Positions 17,414 to 26,762 of a DNA stretch of 64,000 nucleotides are shown here, one piece after another. A model generated the notes under the pieces. It saw nothing but the letters and a program-made list of their open reading frames with translations. It did no database searches and was not told where the DNA came from. The translations under genes were made by a program, and so were the position numbers. Location of the stretch: NCBI GenBank assembly GCA_934216615.1, contig CAKQCB010000006.1, positions 134,303 to 198,302 of the forward strand, read 5' to 3'. The stretch comes from an uncultured Anaerolineae bacterium. Lineage in GTDB: Bacteria > Chloroflexota > Anaerolineae > Aggregatilineales > Phototrophicaceae. Numbering within the stretch: the stretch's first letter is position 1; every line of letters begins with the position of its first letter.

Positions 17414-17768
17414 TTTGCAGTTTCACGATTTGTAAAGAGATTATTTAGAAGAAAAGTGCGACTGATAATATGGATGGGTATGGAAAATACAGGTTTTACA
17501 AGCTGAAAAGACCGTGAATTTCACATAGGTCGCCGTTTTATGGGTGCATAAACGATATAATATGTGGATAAATAAAAATTTACTTTTTTTATAAATTTAT
17601 TTTTAGGGATATTTTGAGAGAAGATTATTATTTTTTATGTCATTTTCTCGTGTTTAGACGCTTATTGAGGCCTTCATCAGCGTGTAGATATTAATTCTAT
17701 AAATGGCGATTCCCCATAAAATAGAGATGAAAGTCAAACTCTTTCAAATGTTAAATATTGGAGAATCC
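17414..17768 (+). other. AT-rich intergenic region before the secreted protein gene
   Basis: About 350 bases without a convincing gene. A TATAAT at 17555-17560 could be a -10 element, giving a leader of about 200 bases, though no good -35 is seen. Near 17730 TGAAAG and CTTTCA could form a small hairpin. In-frame codons from 17703 extend the next gene, but they lack a signal-peptide-like start and the RBS lies further downstream. Confidence 0.4.
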
Positions 17769-19247
17769 ATGAAGCTCAATATTAAGTATAAATTTGTAAG
17801 CGTCTTATTCATCTTTGTTGCGATGCTTAGCATGAGTGTTTCAGTTTATGCAGCACATTCGGTTTCTTACCCAGGTGATCCAAATTGGAGCCCAAATAAT
17901 CCAGCAGATATTACCTATTCGACTGAAATGGGTGACCCCACTGGCTCTGGTGCAGGAGCTTTACGATTTGCCAATACCAATAACTCTCAACGAATGTCAG
18001 GCATGTCTATTCTTCCGACTGGAACATCAATAGCATCTATTTCAGAAATTCGCTATTGGGCAGCAATCCCTGCTGGACAGACGGCACGCTCATTTGTAAT
18101 TGCAATCCATATTCCAATCTCAGATGATAACGGCAGGTCTACAACAATTGTTTACGAACCAGCATATACTTACGGGGGCAATCCCCTTACCCCCGGCACT
18201 TGGCGCGAATTTGTCATCACCTCAAGTATTGAAGGGTGGTGGCACTCCCCCATCGTAAATTCGATGATTTGTACTGTGGGGTATTCAGGAAGTGCATATA
18301 ACCCATGTACGTTGGCTGAAGTAGCTACAACATTTGCTAACCCAGTAGTAAGTGGGCCTATACGTCTACAAGCTGGGAGCGGGTGGACTGGAAGCCCAGA
18401 AATCTATTTTGCTGATCACTTAAGCGTCACTTTTGGGGGGGTAACGAACAGTGTCGATTTTGAACCTGGGACTGCCCCAACTATTAGTGGCCCTGCAAGT
18501 GAAACCATCAATGTAGGGTCGGGGGTAGCATCCACATTTACCGCAACAGGTATGCCTGCACCTACCTTGTCTGTCGATATCACACCACCCGGGCTAACGT
18601 TTAACCCTGCGACTGGAAGCTTTACAGGAACAGCATCGACGGCTGCGGTCTATACCATCACACTGACCGCTGCAAACGGCGTCAGCCCTAATGCAACCCA
18701 TACCTTTACATTGACGGTTGAGGCTCTTCCTGTTACCCCTGAAGTAACACCCGAAGTGACCCCTGAGATTACGCCGGAAGTGACGCTCACAGTCACAACA
18801 CCGCCTGTTGTGATTGTTCCTACCGTGCCACCTCCACCTGCCTGTGAAGAAAGCATTAACGATCCTGAAAGCAGTATGTTATTCTTCCAACTGACCGATG
18901 CAAACGGCGACCCTGTACGCTGTCAAATCTTCGTACGCAACTCTTCCTATATGTATTATCGTGGGCAACAATTGACCTCGCTGGCGAACGTTGGGATTGA
19001 AGGCGTAGATGATTTAGGCATCATCCAAGCGGTAGATTTATTCAGCCCGATTGGGAAGACACAATTCCAAGGTGGGATCGTAGCTTGCTTGCGTGGGGAA
19101 GGGACGATGATCTATCTCAATGCCAACAACGCGCCCCGTCATGCAGAAATTGTGGGAACGTATACGATCCCCGAATTCCCCAACTTCACCTGTTTAACCC
19201 TCTTTGAACCAGGTTCGTTAGTGTTGGTGCGTAACACCCCGAACTAA
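17769..19247 (+). CDS. Secreted protein with Ig-like (He_PIG-type) domain and Thr/Pro linker
   Basis: A 492-residue exported protein of unknown function. Residues 1-28 are a signal peptide (KLNIKYK, hydrophobic core, VYA cleavage site); GGAG at 17760-17763 fixes the start at 17769. The first part (about 30-235) is an uncharacterised beta-rich domain. A putative Ig domain follows at about 238-325, with the PAPTLSVDITPPGLTFNPATG signature of the He_PIG type. Next is a linker built on VTPE repeats, then a C-terminal domain of about 135 residues with four cysteines (starting ACEESINDPESS) and no recognised family. No LPXTG or membrane anchor is visible, so release or non-covalent wall binding is likely. 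Confidence 0.75.
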   Translation: MKLNIKYKFVSVLFIFVAMLSMSVSVYAAHSVSYPGDPNWSPNNPADITYSTEMGDPTGSGAGALRFANTNNSQRMSGMSILPTGTSIASISEIRYWAAIPAGQTARSFVIAIHIPISDDNGRSTTIVYEPAYTYGGNPLTPGTWREFVITSSIEGWWHSPIVNSMICTVGYSGSAYNPCTLAEVATTFANPVVSGPIRLQAGSGWTGSPEIYFADHLSVTFGGVTNSVDFEPGTAPTISGPASETINVGSGVASTFTATGMPAPTLSVDITPPGLTFNPATGSFTGTASTAAVYTITLTAANGVSPNATHTFTLTVEALPVTPEVTPEVTPEITPEVTLTVTTPPVVIVPTVPPPPACEESINDPESSMLFFQLTDANGDPVRCQIFVRNSSYMYYRGQQLTSLANVGIEGVDDLGIIQAVDLFSPIGKTQFQGGIVACLRGEGTMIYLNANNAPRHAEIVGTYTIPEFPNFTCLTLFEPGSLVLVRNTPN

Positions 19248-19270
19248 GTCAAAAGAATCATTGAGACAAA

Positions 19271-19302
19271 AAGCCCTCTGACAATGTCAGAGGGCTTCTA
19301 AT
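19271..19302 (+). terminator. Rho-independent terminator after the secreted protein gene
   Basis: AAGCCCTCTGAC and GTCAGAGGGCTT form a perfect 12-bp stem with a 3-base loop, followed by a T-rich stretch (CTAATTT). Confidence 0.88.
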
Positions 19303-19498
19303 TTATGACATCAACAAACTGAAAGAATGAATTTTAACTCAATTTAAAAAGTAATTAGAATTTAGTCGCAACCAATAAGCGAGTTCATTGTATACTACAT
19401 TGGAAAATATCGGCGTGAATAAGCGCCCTCTTGTTGAAAAATACTAATTATCAGGACAATATTTCGAATGAGTGTACGCTTGAACAGTCCCATCCCGT

Positions 19499-19527
19499 TT
19501 GTTACAATATTCTCAAACAAATATGAT
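19499..19527 (+). promoter_or_regulatory. Promoter of the NYN protein gene
   Basis: TTGTTA at 19499-19504 and TATGAT at 19522-19527 are 17 bases apart, leaving a leader of about 145 bases before the ATG at 19681. The intergenic stretch 19303-19680 contains no gene; a further TATACT at 19391 lacks a -35. Confidence 0.6.
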
Positions 19528-19680
19528 TCTGTGTTAAAAGAATCACCCTGTATTTGCCAAGTTTTCACCAGACTATTTTTGTAATTAAAGATGTGTCATT
19601 GCCTGTGTTGGTAACAGCAGTTTCATCATCGGCTGTACAGGCACAAGGTGTTTACTTATGCGTTTAAGATTCGGGTGAAT

Positions 19681-21840
19681 ATGGCAGCCTATTTAATTGT
19701 TGATGTAGATGATTTATTACAACATTTTCGCTTACGTGGCACTCCAATGGATGCCCAAGCAGTACAAGAACTTGCTGTTGGCCTACGGGCAGGTGCAGCC
19801 TTAGTTTCTGGCTTGGCTTCCTTCGATAAACTCAGAGCGATTGCCGCCGCGAATTGGCAGAACCACGTTGATACACCTTCGCGAGGGCGCCCTGTTGCGG
19901 ATGCGCGTTATATCTTCAAAACAGCGGGTTATGACCTCTTTGATGCCGAACAAGAAGGGCTTGTTGAAGGGTTAATCACCACTTATTTTGCAAATGACCC
20001 CGAACCCATTGATGAACTCATTCTCGCCACAACCAGCCCTGAACTGATCAACTTAATTCGCCGTGTGAAGTTACCGCGTCGCGCTCGTATTCGGATGTGG
20101 GGCGCAGAGAACATTCTTGAGGGGACTGAATTTGCGGAAGAAGTCATCTTCCAACCCCTGAATACCTTACTGGGTATTCAACAAACCAAAAATGTCGCCA
20201 TTTATATTGACTTTGAAAATATCGCGATCAGTCTGAATGAACAGGGGTATACAGTCAACCTTGATCAATTGATCGAAAGTTTTCAACGACAGGGTAAGGC
20301 ACACGGTCAAATTGTGAAGATCGCCGCGTATGCTCCTTGGGGTCAGCGCGGAAGTTTACCGCCTTTGGTTGACCAAACCGGACGTGAAGTTGCGGACGAT
20401 GCTCCTAGTCGTTTAGCGATGGCAAATATTGATCCGGTCTTCAACCTACCCGGAAAAAACAGCGCGGATATGCGCATCGCCAAAGATGTCATTACGGATT
20501 CGAGCCATTCCGACTCTGCGGATGTTTACATTGTTGCCAGTGGTGACCGTGACTTTAACGATGCCATCCAGCAGTTACGTCGCCGTAACAAAACGGTGAT
20601 CTTGTGGGCGGTACGCGGAAGTGTCAGCCGTCAGTTGGAGAGCAATCCCAATATCATCATTGAATACGTGGAAGATTTCACCAATCTTCAAACGCATCAG
20701 ATGCTTCACTTTGCGTCGTTAAATGCGGCTGAATCCAGCGATGTCATGGGCTTCACACCGTCTCAATGGTCGAGTGTGATTTTGCAATTTGACCGCATGA
20801 CTCAAACCGCGACTACTAAGACCGTCACGCGCAATAAATTGATCGAACAACTCTTAGATGTTGGGGCAGTGGTATCTAAAGCGCGTGGTGAAGATTTGGT
20901 CACCCAAGCGATTTCGTTGGGCATCCTGTTACAATCCAGCGCGACACGCCTCTCTTTAGATGAGACGCACCCCGTCGTCGATAAAACACGTCTCATCCGT
21001 GACCGCGTGGTGGTGCGTGTCTTGAATACGCTCACCGTGCGTGATTGGGAATATGTCAATTACGGGTTCTTGCTCAAGGGCTTGTCGATGGAGCGTGACC
21101 TCGACTTGCCGGGCATGAATTACAGCGATCAATGGCGCTCAGACTGGATCGACTGTCTTGTGCGCGAACATATTCTACAGCGCGATCTCGTCCCGCATCG
21201 TCATAACCCAGATGACCTCGTTCCTGTGATCAAGTTACGCGATGATTATGAAGTCCCTACGGTGGAAGATTTAGCTTCACAACAGCCAATTCGTGAGAGT
21301 TGGGGCGGTATCACGCTGGACGAACTTGAACGTATGGAGCCGGAAACAGCGGATATGGTACGACGGGTCATCGTCAGTGTGGATCAATTCACATCATTTC
21401 GTGGGTTTACGTGGTGTCCACTCGGAAGCCTGCATAAGCGCCTTCGTAATTTTGATCGTGGGATGTCTTTCCAACGTTCGGTTGAGTACATCAGCGAAAA
21501 CGGTGGGGCAGTCGTTCAGGAATATCCTAACCCGCAAAGTGAATTTTTCACCAAAGGTATTTCACTCTTACGCAACTCCGAAATGACCTTAACTATCCTT
21601 GAAGAACGGGATACGTTCATTCATGTACTGCTGGCGCTATACACACAGAACATCGCCATTACCGAACAGAGTTTGATGTCATTAGACCCCAAACGTCAGA
21701 ATCTCGGGTTGTGGATTTCGATCATGGAAACTGAGAATATCCTTAATCCTGTACCGGGACGGCCTGGGCAATACAGCCTGTTTAGAACGCATCACAGCGT
21801 GTCTTTAGTCGCTGACAAAGACGACGAAAACAAGAAATAA
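19681..21840 (+). CDS. Tandem NYN (PIN-like) domain protein with C-terminal winged-helix-like repeats
   Basis: The 719-residue product carries a canonical NYN ribonuclease-like domain at about residues 170-340: NVAIYIDFENIAI, NSADMRIAKD and VYIVASGDRDFNDAI give the acidic metal-binding set of this PIN-like fold. Residues 1-160 look like a degenerate first copy (AYLIVDVDDLLQHF, DELILATTSPELINLI) in which the GDRDF acidic pair is replaced by SPE. The C-terminal half (about 370-715) seems to consist of several winged-helix-like modules, a layout seen in LOTUS/OST-HTH and LabA-like NYN proteins; this is inferred from predicted helix pattern. A GTG at 19648 is in frame, but MAAYLIVDVDD matches the domain start. 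It lies upstream of rpsO and pnp, which fits a role in RNA metabolism. Confidence 0.75.
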   Translation: MAAYLIVDVDDLLQHFRLRGTPMDAQAVQELAVGLRAGAALVSGLASFDKLRAIAAANWQNHVDTPSRGRPVADARYIFKTAGYDLFDAEQEGLVEGLITTYFANDPEPIDELILATTSPELINLIRRVKLPRRARIRMWGAENILEGTEFAEEVIFQPLNTLLGIQQTKNVAIYIDFENIAISLNEQGYTVNLDQLIESFQRQGKAHGQIVKIAAYAPWGQRGSLPPLVDQTGREVADDAPSRLAMANIDPVFNLPGKNSADMRIAKDVITDSSHSDSADVYIVASGDRDFNDAIQQLRRRNKTVILWAVRGSVSRQLESNPNIIIEYVEDFTNLQTHQMLHFASLNAAESSDVMGFTPSQWSSVILQFDRMTQTATTKTVTRNKLIEQLLDVGAVVSKARGEDLVTQAISLGILLQSSATRLSLDETHPVVDKTRLIRDRVVVRVLNTLTVRDWEYVNYGFLLKGLSMERDLDLPGMNYSDQWRSDWIDCLVREHILQRDLVPHRHNPDDLVPVIKLRDDYEVPTVEDLASQQPIRESWGGITLDELERMEPETADMVRRVIVSVDQFTSFRGFTWCPLGSLHKRLRNFDRGMSFQRSVEYISENGGAVVQEYPNPQSEFFTKGISLLRNSEMTLTILEERDTFIHVLLALYTQNIAITEQSLMSLDPKRQNLGLWISIMETENILNPVPGRPGQYSLFRTHHSVSLVADKDDENKK

Positions 21841-21856
21841 ATCCAAAGAGGCACAA

Positions 21857-21884
21857 TTGCACATTTAATCCTCTTTGGTATAAT
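21857..21884 (+). promoter_or_regulatory. rpsO promoter within an inverted repeat
   Basis: TTGCAC (21857-21862) and TATAAT (21879-21884) are spaced 16 bases. The -35 region is enclosed by a 9-bp inverted repeat, CCAAAGAGG (21843-21851) and CCTCTTTGG (21870-21878), which may terminate the NYN gene or bind a protein. Confidence 0.7.
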
Positions 21885-21906
21885 GACTTTTAATGTATTT
21901 TGACCG

Positions 21907-21925
21907 ACAGGCTGGTTCGGCCTGT
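21907..21925 (+). promoter_or_regulatory. Leader hairpin of rpsO, possible S15 autoregulatory site
   Basis: In the roughly 70-base leader, ACAGGC and GCCTGT form a 6-bp stem around TGGTTCG. Ribosomal protein S15 autoregulates its mRNA through leader structures in several phyla. The structure here is simple and the S15 link is inference from position. Confidence 0.35.
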
Positions 21926-21958
21926 TTGGTGTCTAGCCATGAAAGGCAATTTAGAACC

Positions 21959-22228
21959 ATGCCACTGTTAAAAAATGAAAAAGAAGAAATTGTTGGGAAT
22001 TTTGGCCGTCACGATGGTGACACTGGCTCACCAGAAGTGCAAATTGCACTCTTGACCCAACGTATTTCTCAATTGACCGACCATCTGAAGGCTCACAAAC
22101 AAGATCAAACTTCTCGTCGTGGTTTGTTCAAGTTAGTCGGTCAACGTCGTCGTCACTTGCGCTATTTAAGCCGTAAGGACCCCGCCGCTTACCGCGCCAT
22201 TTTGGAAAAGCTGGGACTGCGCCGCTAG
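21959..22228 (+). CDS. rpsO: 30S ribosomal protein S15
   Basis: S15 binds 16S rRNA early in assembly of the small-subunit platform. The 89-residue product has the standard length and signatures: [40 protein letters not shown] and [16 protein letters not shown]. The ATG at 21959 is chosen because an upstream in-frame extension to 21893 would add residues not found in the family. It is followed by a terminator and then pnp, the classical rpsO-pnp arrangement. Confidence 0.96.
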   Translation: MPLLKNEKEEIVGNFGRHDGDTGSPEVQIALLTQRISQLTDHLKAHKQDQTSRRGLFKLVGQRRRHLRYLSRKDPAAYRAILEKLGLRR

Positions 22229-22330
22229 TGATGTTTTATGCTGTTTCTTCACTTTTTACTGATACGCATTGGGATAGCGAGAACAGCATCTGTTTTTTAA
22301 CGCAGTTTATTTTTATCAATGGTAAAATGG

Positions 22331-22362
22331 AGATCAGAGGGCTGACCCTCTGATCTTTTTTT
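22331..22362 (+). terminator. Rho-independent terminator between rpsO and pnp
   Basis: AGATCAGAGGG and CCCTCTGATCT make a perfect 11-bp stem with loop CTGA, followed by eight T residues. It gives rpsO a separate transcript end or partial read-through into pnp. Confidence 0.93.
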
Positions 22363-22476
22363 TATAACCAAGAAGCGGTCTGGTACAGGTATTGGAGCCT
22401 GCATCACAACAATTTGTGGGATAGGCTCCAGTTCCTGACACCAGGCAAATTTATCTCATCATTCTGGAGGAATGGA

Positions 22477-24726
22477 ATGACAGAAATACAAACCCCTATG
22501 GGGATCGTCCATCGGTATAAAGCGATGGTAGGTAATGATGAAGTGATTATTGAAACGGGCCGTTTCGCTGAACAAGCGGGTGGCGCTGTCACGGTGCAAG
22601 TTGGCGAAACGGTGGTTTTCGCAACCGCAACGATGAGCAAGACAGCACGCGAAGGGATTGATTTCTTCCCTTTGAGCGTTGATTACGAAGAAAAGTTATA
22701 TGCTGCAGGTCGTATTCCGGGTAGCTTCTTCCGTCGTGAAGGTCGTCCCTCTGAAGGGGCTATCCTCACTTCGCGCGTGGTAGACCGTCCATTACGTCCT
22801 TTGTTTCCTGAAGGGATGCGTAACGAAGTTCAGATCATTCTGAGCGCGTTCAGCCATGACCAAGAACATCACGTGGATATGATCGGCGTCATCGCCGCAA
22901 GCACGGCGTTGATGATTTCCAACGTCCCTTGGAATGGACCTGTAGCGGCTGTTCGTGTGGGCTTTATTGATGGGGAATTGGTTGTGAACCCCACCCATCC
23001 ACAAATGGAAAACAGCACGCTTGACCTGCGCGTTGCAGGGACAGCCGAAGCCATCAATATGGTGGAATGTGCCGCGAGCGAAATTGACGAAGAAACCATG
23101 CTCAAGGCGTTGAAACTTGCGCATGATTCGATGCAAGAAGTGATCGCCCTGCAAAAGCAGATGCAAGCCGAAATTGGGAAAGAAAAAGCGTCTTATATTG
23201 ATGGCTCTGTCGCCTCAGATATCGCGGCTGAAGTTGCATCTAAATTCCAAGCACGTTTGCGCGAAGTGATCGTGAACACAACCGACCGCGCAGGTCGTAA
23301 CGAAGCGTTGGACGCTTTACGCGCCGAACTGCGCGAAGATTATGAATCTCGCATGGCAGCCGACCCTGTCGCCGCCTTGATCATCAAACCTAGCGCGTTA
23401 CACACGGCGTTTGAAGATTTGGTCGCTTTTGAAGTGCGTCGTCGTATTTTGGAAGACGGCGTGCGTCCTGATGGGCGTGATTATGTGTCAATTCGTCCAC
23501 TGGCGGCGGAAGTTGGCCTCGTCCCACGTGTGCATGGTTCGGGTGTGTTCAAACGTGGGCAAACCCAAGTGTTGACCTTCACCACGTTAGGCACCCCGCG
23601 CGATTCGCTCATTATGGATGGCGTGAGTCCCGAAGAAAACAAGCGTTATATGCACCACTATAACTTCCCACCTTATAGCACAGGGGAAGCCTATCCATTA
23701 CGTGGGCCAAAACGTCGCGAAATTGGACACGGTGCGTTGGCAGAAGCTGCTTTGCGCTCGATGATCCCTGATGAAGATACCTTCCCCTACACCATTCGTT
23801 TGGTGAGCGAAGTCGTCAGCTCGAACGGGAGTACGTCGATGGCGAGCGTTTGCGCCAGCACCCTATCCTTGATGGATGCGGGCGTTCCGATCAAAGCCCC
23901 TGTCGGCGGTATTGCGATGGGTTTGATCAAGGAAGGCGAACGCTATGCAGTTTTGACCGATATCCAAGGCTTGGAAGATCATATCGGCGATATGGACTTC
24001 AAAGTAGCGGGGACGGCGAACGGTATCACCGCTCTGCAAATGGATATTAAGATCACCGGCGTTTCTGATGCGATTATGGCGCAGGCTTTAGAGCAAGCGC
24101 GCATCGCCCGTATGCAAGTGTTGGATGTGATCTTGTCGGCCATTAGCGAACCGCGCAAAGAACTGAGCGCGTATGCCCCGCGTATGGAAACCATCAAGAT
24201 TAACCCCGACAAGATTGGCGCTGTGATTGGGCCAGGTGGTAAGACCATCCGCAGTATCCAAGACCGCACAGGTGTGAAGATCGACATCGAAGAAGACGGT
24301 ACCGTGTTTGTTGCGGGCGCGGATGGTAACTCTGTCGCGCAGGCAATGAACGAAATTCGCGGGATGACCGAAGATGCTGAAGTGGGCCGTACTTATACGG
24401 GTAAAGTTGTGCGCATCGAACCGTATGGCGTTTTTGTCGAGTTTATGCCCGGCAAAGATGGCTTGGTGCACATCTCTCAACTTTCAGATCGTCGTGTTGA
24501 AAAACCTGAAGATGAAGTCAGCTTAGGCGACGAAATCATGGTCATGGTCACCGACGTTGGCCCTGATGGTAAAGTTCGCTTAAGCCGTCAAGCCGTCTTG
24601 GAAGGGTGGACTGCTGAAGAAGCGCGCTCGCGTGATCGTCGCCCACCGGGTGGCGGCGGGGGCGGGGATCGTAACCGCGGTGGGGGTGATCGCAACCGTA
24701 ATGGTGGTGGCCGTCCGCGTAATTAA
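22477..24726 (+). CDS. pnp: Polyribonucleotide nucleotidyltransferase (PNPase)
   Basis: PNPase degrades RNA 3' to 5' by phosphorolysis and can add tails. The 749-residue product has two RNase PH domains (first about 5-230; second from about 330, LEDGVRPDGRDY and FKRGQTQVLTFTTLGTPRD), the helical domain between them, a KH domain (KINPDKIGAVIGPGGKTIR) and an S1 domain (GRTYTGKVVRIEPYGVFVEF). It ends in a Gly/Arg/Asn-rich tail of about 30 residues, probably an extra RNA-binding segment. GGAGG at 22466-22470 fixes the start at the ATG at 22477 although the frame is open to 22414. A strong terminator follows. Confidence 0.96.
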   Translation: MTEIQTPMGIVHRYKAMVGNDEVIIETGRFAEQAGGAVTVQVGETVVFATATMSKTAREGIDFFPLSVDYEEKLYAAGRIPGSFFRREGRPSEGAILTSRVVDRPLRPLFPEGMRNEVQIILSAFSHDQEHHVDMIGVIAASTALMISNVPWNGPVAAVRVGFIDGELVVNPTHPQMENSTLDLRVAGTAEAINMVECAASEIDEETMLKALKLAHDSMQEVIALQKQMQAEIGKEKASYIDGSVASDIAAEVASKFQARLREVIVNTTDRAGRNEALDALRAELREDYESRMAADPVAALIIKPSALHTAFEDLVAFEVRRRILEDGVRPDGRDYVSIRPLAAEVGLVPRVHGSGVFKRGQTQVLTFTTLGTPRDSLIMDGVSPEENKRYMHHYNFPPYSTGEAYPLRGPKRREIGHGALAEAALRSMIPDEDTFPYTIRLVSEVVSSNGSTSMASVCASTLSLMDAGVPIKAPVGGIAMGLIKEGERYAVLTDIQGLEDHIGDMDFKVAGTANGITALQMDIKITGVSDAIMAQALEQARIARMQVLDVILSAISEPRKELSAYAPRMETIKINPDKIGAVIGPGGKTIRSIQDRTGVKIDIEEDGTVFVAGADGNSVAQAMNEIRGMTEDAEVGRTYTGKVVRIEPYGVFVEFMPGKDGLVHISQLSDRRVEKPEDEVSLGDEIMVMVTDVGPDGKVRLSRQAVLEGWTAEEARSRDRRPPGGGGGGDRNRGGGDRNRNGGGRPRN

Positions 24727-24739
24727 TACGTAAATACTC

Positions 24740-24776
24740 AAACGCGCATCATGAAACATTTATGATGCGCGTTTTA
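24740..24776 (+). terminator. Rho-independent terminator of pnp
   Basis: AAACGCGCATCAT and ATGATGCGCGTTT form a perfect 13-bp stem with a 9-base loop and run into TTTATATT. Confidence 0.92.
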
Positions 24777-24830
24777 TATTATGGTAAATTTGAAAGTATA
24801 ACTTATTGATTATTTCCCTAAGGTATATAG

Positions 24831-26585
24831 ATGGATGCCTTTGAAATACTTCACAACCGCATAGATCTCACCGATATTCCTTTTAGTGAAAGAGGCTCGC
24901 GCTTACTGATCTTTCGGCAAACGAACATGCTGTATATTCGCCTTGCCGAACGATGGACCAAACTAGAAGCCGACGTAGGCCATTACCGTAAACGCGCGCC
25001 GATGATCGACCGTCTCAGAATCTTGAACAGTCAAAAAGAAGAAGTGCCTTTTCAAGCCGAGACGTATCCGCATCGGGTCGATCTGTCGTTTGACATCGGC
25101 TCATTTCGGCTGATCTTTCTCGACGCCGAAACGATCCTGTTCCGTTTGCCGGAAGGGACGTATACCATTTCATTTGAGGTGATGGCAAAAGGGGGATTGG
25201 CTGACCGACGCGGTGGACGCTTCAACGGCGTGCGCAATATCGCGTATACCACCAATGCGAATATTCTTCAAAATGATGTGCAGACCATCGACGCGAAATA
25301 TTATCGGGTCAACTTAGAACTCAATGCCCGTGATGGCGACCTCTTTATGTTGAATATCACCCCGCGAATGGGCTTTAATCGGTCACTGCCTTTATTTGAT
25401 ACAGCGCTGAAACAAGCCGAAACCCGCTTACGCGAATGGTTTGATGTCGTCCCGCCCGTCAATGAGATGGATCGTTTTCAATACTATTATGCGTGGTGGA
25501 TTATGCGCCAAGGGCTGTTGAACAGCCGTTTTTATTTCACTCGTGAAGCGCTCGTCCCTTCCAAAATTCATTATGTCGGCGTGTGGCATTGGGATCAGTT
25601 TTTCCACGCGATTGCGTTTCGCCATGTCGATACCAAATTAGCCGAAGATCAACTGCGCATTTTGCTTGACCATCAACAGCCCAACGGCTTGATTCCGGAC
25701 GCTGTACATGATGAAGGAATCATCACGCATTTGAATATCCCTGTTGATGCGGACGTGACCAAACCGCCGTTGCTTGCATGGGCGGCTTTGAAGATTTTTG
25801 AAACCAGCGGCAATCATGATTTTCTGGAAGAAATTTTTGATTCCGTCGTGCGCTGGCATCAATGGTGGACGCGCGATAACTACGACGAAGCGACAGGCTT
25901 ATGTGTGTATCACCACCCATTTTCATCGGGCTTAGATGACAGCCCGCTGTGGGATGAAGGTATGCCTGTGGTTGCACCCGACCTCAATACTTATATGTGG
26001 CTTCAATCCAAGTCGATTGGACACATCGCTAATTTGATCGGTGAGCCGAGTGCCGAATATTATGAACTGGCGGATCACTTCGCCAACAATATGGTGAAAC
26101 ACCTGTGGGATGAGAAGTTAGGCGCTTTCCAAGCCCTGCATCAAGGCAAGCCTGTGAACGTGTTCACGCTGTTCCATCTACTGCCTTTGTGGGTGGATAC
26201 CTTGCCTCAAACTATGCAGAACCGTATGCTGAACCATTTGACCAATCCCGACCAATTTTGGACGACTTACCCACTGGCGACGGTTTCGCTCCAAGACCCT
26301 AAGTTTGACCCGATGCAAATGTGGCGTGGCCCCAGTTGGGTGAATATCAATTATTTGTTCGTGGAAATTTTGATGAACATCGGTCATTATGATTTAGCGC
26401 ACCAGTTACGCGACCGTTCGATTGCGTTCATGCAGAAACATCACGACATTTACGAATACTATAACCCTGTGACAGGGGAACGCCCGCCAAAGTCCGCGCC
26501 AATTTTTGGCTGGACATCCGCCGTTTACATCGACTTGGCGATTCAACACGCGCGTGAATTGGCGCTGGTCAATAACGAACGTTAG
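24831..26585 (+). CDS. GH63/MGH1-like alpha-glycosidase
   Basis: The 584-residue cytoplasmic protein (no signal peptide) has an N-terminal beta domain (about 1-195) and a C-terminal (alpha/alpha)6-barrel. Features of the GH63 and mannosylglycerate-hydrolase-like group are GVWHWDQFFHAIAF with the likely catalytic Asp, LLDHQQPNGLIPD, SGLDDSPLWDEG, MWRGPSWVNINYLF and the closing FGWTSAVYIDLAI. The family hydrolyses alpha-linked glucosides or compatible-solute glycosides; the substrate cannot be decided. It stands alone between terminators, with AAGG before the ATG. Confidence 0.8.
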   Translation: MDAFEILHNRIDLTDIPFSERGSRLLIFRQTNMLYIRLAERWTKLEADVGHYRKRAPMIDRLRILNSQKEEVPFQAETYPHRVDLSFDIGSFRLIFLDAETILFRLPEGTYTISFEVMAKGGLADRRGGRFNGVRNIAYTTNANILQNDVQTIDAKYYRVNLELNARDGDLFMLNITPRMGFNRSLPLFDTALKQAETRLREWFDVVPPVNEMDRFQYYYAWWIMRQGLLNSRFYFTREALVPSKIHYVGVWHWDQFFHAIAFRHVDTKLAEDQLRILLDHQQPNGLIPDAVHDEGIITHLNIPVDADVTKPPLLAWAALKIFETSGNHDFLEEIFDSVVRWHQWWTRDNYDEATGLCVYHHPFSSGLDDSPLWDEGMPVVAPDLNTYMWLQSKSIGHIANLIGEPSAEYYELADHFANNMVKHLWDEKLGAFQALHQGKPVNVFTLFHLLPLWVDTLPQTMQNRMLNHLTNPDQFWTTYPLATVSLQDPKFDPMQMWRGPSWVNINYLFVEILMNIGHYDLAHQLRDRSIAFMQKHHDIYEYYNPVTGERPPKSAPIFGWTSAVYIDLAIQHARELALVNNER

Positions 26586-26606
26586 TCCAGTTTCATCGCG
26601 TTAGCC

Positions 26607-26650
26607 AAAAAAGAGGATCAGTGTTCTACATACAGTGATCCTCTTTTTTG
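26607..26650 (+). terminator. Rho-independent terminator after the glycosidase
   Basis: AAAAAAGAGGATCA and TGATCCTCTTTTTT form a 14-bp stem with a loop of about 15 bases and a T-run within the 3' arm. The following 26651-26762 holds the next gene's RBS (GGAGG at 26748-26752) and no gene. Confidence 0.85.
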
Positions 26651-26762
26651 TGGCACTCTCCCCCTGAAAATTGGGATGTTTACCAAGCTGAGAGGAACTT
26701 CTCTTTAGCTTGAGCGTTAAGTAGTTTAGATATTCATCATCTCTCTTTGGAGGATATTTATT

